From Patescibacteria group bacterium (GTDB lineage: Bacteria; Patescibacteriota; WWE3; UBA101185; UBA10185): a stretch of 22,509 nt of DNA. Positions within the stretch are counted from its first letter, which is position 1; every line of letters starts with the position of its first letter. Of this stretch, positions 20,230 through 22,509 are shown piece by piece. Location of the stretch: assembly GCA_018056275.1 (NCBI GenBank), contig JAGPFW010000007.1, positions 1 through 22,509 on the forward strand, read 5' to 3'. The notes under the pieces were generated by a model. That model did not search any database and was not told the DNA's origin. It saw only the letters and a program-made list of their open reading frames with translations. Made by a program: the position numbers and the translations under genes.

Positions 20230-21672
20230 TTATATCTTATCTATAGTTTTTCCACCAACTTTTTGGGTTATTCTTGTTCTTGCTCGCCTCGTTTTTACAA
20301 ATTTAAGCCAGTCCTCGCTAGGTTTCTTTCTTTGGCCGCTTACCTTTATTCTCACAATATCTCCTGTCTTTACCACATGGTTTAGTTTTACAATCTTATT
20401 ATTTACAAATGCCCCAACACATTTATCTCCAATTTCCGAGTGTACTGCGTATGCAAAATCTATAACGGTTGCCCCAACGGGTAATTCCACAATATCTCCT
20501 TTTGGTGTTAAAACATATTCCTTGTTACTAAAAGGAGTGCTTGGAATATATCCTTTCTTTTTTTGCAGTTCCCAAAAGTTTAAATCTTTAAACCATTCTG
20601 GGTGTTTTTTCAGATATTTTTTGAACTCTCCTACTGCTTGAGACTTTTGGCCTTTATCCCCAATTTTATATAACAAATGGGAGCTTATCCCAAATTCTGC
20701 TTTTTGGTGCATTTCCAAAGTTTTGATTTGTACTTCTGCAATTAAGTCTTTATTTATATGAAAGACATTGTGAATTGCCTCATATCCGGTTGTTCTAGGT
20801 TCTTTTATATAGTCGTCTCTCTCCGATGGGATGTTTTCCCACAATTGTTGTAGCAAATTTTCCACTATGTAGCACTCTTCTGTTGTTAAAACCACAATCC
20901 TTAGAGCGATCAAATCGTATATTTTATTCAGATCTTCCTCTGAAAGATTCTCCATTTTTGAATTTTTATATCTCAACAGTTTTTTATAAACACTATAAAT
21001 TCCTTTTATACGGTAACTTATTTGAAATTCAGCAAGACCCTGTTCCAGCAGTATTTCGTTTAGAAATTTTTCTATTTCAGTAAAAGTGCTTTTTACTCCC
21101 CTTGTCTTTTTTGTAATAAACTTTTTTAGAGTAAAGTATTCCATTGGAAAAAGTACCTTAAATGCAGCATCTTCCAAATCCTTTGAAAGTGCATTTATTC
21201 CAAGAATTTTTGCCAAAGGAGCGTACAGATAGAGTGCTCTGTAAGCAATATCTTCTCTCTTATGCTTTTCAAACATCCAACAATTTTCTAAATCTGTTAA
21301 TTTCTCAGTAATTCTTACCGCAAGAGGTCTAACATCTTCCACTAGGTTTATACATGTCTGCATTAGGTATTTCTCATTAAAATTTTTTAAAGCCTCTGTT
21401 TTTATTTTTGTTCCCGCAAATTTACGATATTTTTCTAACAAAGTTTGCATATCGGCATCAATGCATTTTTTAAGTTGCTCTCTTTCTGTTGGATTGGCTT
21501 CTTCTAAAGCTTTTTGTATAAATACAAGTTTTAAGGTGGTCTCTTCTTTTATTCCGTAGGTTCTAAGTCTATTTACGACCTTTTGTGAGTGGTCAAAGAG
21601 GTTTTCTCCAGAAAGCCTATTTTTTCTTTTTAGAATCTCTTCTGTGAACTTTACTGTCTCGTTAAAATTCAT
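20230..21672 (-). CDS. RelA/SpoT-family (p)ppGpp synthetase, HD domain inactive, short form
   Basis: A 480-residue RSH protein. The N-terminal helical HD region (about 1-190) is recognisable (DHSQKVVNRLRTYGI; RPLAVRITEKLTDLENC), but the catalytic His-Asp pair is replaced (FIQKALEEA where LLHDVVEDT is usual) and the later acidic residue is lost, so hydrolysis is unlikely. The synthetase (about 215-335) is intact: R221-I-K223 ... S227 ... K230 in RIKGIYSVYKK, D253 in YDLIALRIV, TTGYEAIH, and the catalytic Glu313 in EVQIKT followed by MHQKAEFGISSH. A TGS domain follows (about 386-444: YVLTPKGDIVELPVGATVID and HSEIGDKC). The ACT/regulatory tail of long RSHs is missing. It should make ppGpp without being able to destroy it, so a separate hydrolase is expected elsewhere. 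Confidence 0.92.
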   Translation of the reverse strand: MNFNETVKFTEEILKRKNRLSGENLFDHSQKVVNRLRTYGIKEETTLKLVFIQKALEEANPTEREQLKKCIDADMQTLLEKYRKFAGTKIKTEALKNFNEKYLMQTCINLVEDVRPLAVRITEKLTDLENCWMFEKHKREDIAYRALYLYAPLAKILGINALSKDLEDAAFKVLFPMEYFTLKKFITKKTRGVKSTFTEIEKFLNEILLEQGLAEFQISYRIKGIYSVYKKLLRYKNSKMENLSEEDLNKIYDLIALRIVVLTTEECYIVENLLQQLWENIPSERDDYIKEPRTTGYEAIHNVFHINKDLIAEVQIKTLEMHQKAEFGISSHLLYKIGDKGQKSQAVGEFKKYLKKHPEWFKDLNFWELQKKKGYIPSTPFSNKEYVLTPKGDIVELPVGATVIDFAYAVHSEIGDKCVGAFVNNKIVKLNHVVKTGDIVRIKVSGQRKKPSEDWLKFVKTRRARTRITQKVGGKTIDKI

Positions 21673-21678
21673 ATCTTT

Positions 21679-21684
21679 ATTATA
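21679..21684 (-). promoter_or_regulatory. -10 element of the RSH gene, leaderless type
   Basis: On the minus strand a perfect TATAAT, six bases, then the ATG at 21672. No clear -35 or TG extension. The same spacing recurs at other operon heads in this window, which supports it. Confidence 0.5.
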
Positions 21685-21795
21685 GAATATTTGCTTTTTT
21701 GCTCTTCTTTTGGGGTTATTGCGAGGAAGCCTATTTTTTCTGTGATACTCATTTTTAGTTTAAGCAAGTGCTAAAATAAATCTGTTATATACAAT

Positions 21796-22509
21796 ATGAG
21801 AATTGCAATTGTTACTACATCGTCAATAGATAGTCTTGGAGGTGACGGAAGGGTTGCCGTGGAATTTGCTGAAGTTCTTTCGCAAAATCAACAGGTTCTT
21901 CTAGTTCTTTCGGGTAAAAGGGGTCAAGAACTTCCAGTTGATTCTAAGGTGCTACATTTTTTTGTCCCAGGGCCTGTTAAAGGGAGTTACATTCTTCCGC
22001 TTTTAACACCCAAGTGTCTTAAGGATTTACTCAGAACCCTGAATAACTTCTCTCCAGAAGTTATTCACTTACATGATCAAGGTCCTGTGCCTTTTGTTGT
22101 CTTATTATGGGGATTAAAGCATAACATCCCGGTGGTTTTTACTTGTCATACAATACCTTCGGAAGTAGTGTCTTTTGGTCTTTCTGAACTCTTTCCAAAG
22201 TCCAAAATCCTTTTTGATAACAAAATTTTTGATAGTTATTTTGATTTTTTTCTGAAAAAAGCATCGGGGATCATTGCTATAAATAATTCAATTTTGAGGG
22301 ATTTACAGAAATTGGGAATTAAAACTTCTACTTTCCTTGTACACAACGGAAGAAACCTAGAAATGTATAATAGTGTTACTCTTCCCGATATAAATGTTTC
22401 TCCCAAAAGACTTTTGTTTATTGGTTTTCTTTCTCACCGTAAGAATCAGAAGTTTCTGATTGAGGTTTTGAGTTTTTTGCCCAAGAATGAGTATATCTTG
22501 GATCTGGTT
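21796..22509 (+). CDS. GT4-family glycosyltransferase (N-terminal part, cut by window edge)
   Basis: The first 238 codons of a GT-B glycosyltransferase, open to the window end. It begins MRIAIVTTSSIDSLGGDGRV, where the Gly-rich loop of the N-terminal Rossmann domain lies. It continues with FSPEVIHLHDQGPVPFVVL, IPVVFTCHTIPSEV (typical of GT4 acceptor domains), ASGIIAINNSIL, the hinge FLVHNGRNLEMY and the start of the second domain, RLLFIGFLSHRKNQKFLIEVL. The EX7E catalytic region lies beyond the window. The substrate cannot be read. The gene diverges from the RSH gene across 123 bases; TGT-TATATA (21783-21791) just before the ATG may be its extended -10. Confidence 0.9.
   Translation, partial: MRIAIVTTSSIDSLGGDGRVAVEFAEVLSQNQQVLLVLSGKRGQELPVDSKVLHFFVPGPVKGSYILPLLTPKCLKDLLRTLNNFSPEVIHLHDQGPVPFVVLLWGLKHNIPVVFTCHTIPSEVVSFGLSELFPKSKILFDNKIFDSYFDFFLKKASGIIAINNSILRDLQKLGIKTSTFLVHNGRNLEMYNSVTLPDINVSPKRLLFIGFLSHRKNQKFLIEVLSFLPKNEYILDLV

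Noticed and set aside
1..22509. CRISPR array, insertion sequence or prophage
   Set aside because: I see no regularly spaced direct repeats, transposase, integrase or phage structural genes; the only mobile elements supported are the two introns.

Overview
The window is an AT-rich bacterial chromosome segment. It most likely comes from a member of the Candidate Phyla Radiation (Patescibacteria), perhaps on the Microgenomates/Katanobacteria side. The evidence is a 16S rRNA gene interrupted by two group I introns, a 530 loop that departs from consensus, short versions of housekeeping enzymes (Lgt, RSH), many small membrane proteins of no known function, and a sugar economy built on transketolase, Rpe and RpiB. 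UGA is used as a stop (for example at the end of rpiB), so this is not a code-25 lineage. The lineage call rests on reading alone; no tree was built.

Layout. Bases 1-5549 (minus strand) are one long, tightly packed gene run. In transcription order it encodes a Tic20/DUF4870-like membrane protein, a 96-aa protein, a four-helix membrane protein, Lgt, RpiB, an Rpe-like epimerase, a LOG-family protein, the transketolase N-terminal subunit, a PrcB-like anchored protein, and the transketolase C-terminal subunit (cut by the window edge). Bases 5673-9783 (minus) are a second run: GT4 glycosyltransferase, mutM, recF, and a Fic-fold protein whose catalytic motif is lost. Bases 9855-11470 (plus) carry a solo HEPN-domain protein and mnmA. 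Bases 11537-13936 (minus) encode a large secreted protein with Asp-box repeats and an M23 peptidase domain.

Bases 14018-15322 (plus) encode what reads as a natural fusion of the branched-polyamine synthase BpsA with a pyruvoyl-type S-adenosylmethionine decarboxylase. One chain would therefore make the aminopropyl donor and use it. Next comes a two-promoter leader and the 16S gene (15617-18919), whose exons total about 1458 nt. Intron 1 (after E. coli U788) holds an intact LAGLIDADG gene and intron 2 (after U1060) holds a frameshifted one. In both introns the homing-endonuclease start codon lies inside the 3' strand of the P5 helix, and the first codons run through the ribozyme core. No 23S, 5S or tRNA gene follows on the plus strand. 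Instead there is a 516-base stretch with strong hairpins, a small anchored protein gene, tRNA-Ile(GAU) on the minus strand, an RSH synthetase with a dead HD domain, and the start of another GT4 gene.

A recurring feature is that genes at the head of transcription units have a -10 hexamer ending only 6-9 bases before the start codon. This implies leaderless mRNAs, although the 16S keeps an intact anti-Shine-Dalgarno and at least one internal operon gene has a strong Shine-Dalgarno.
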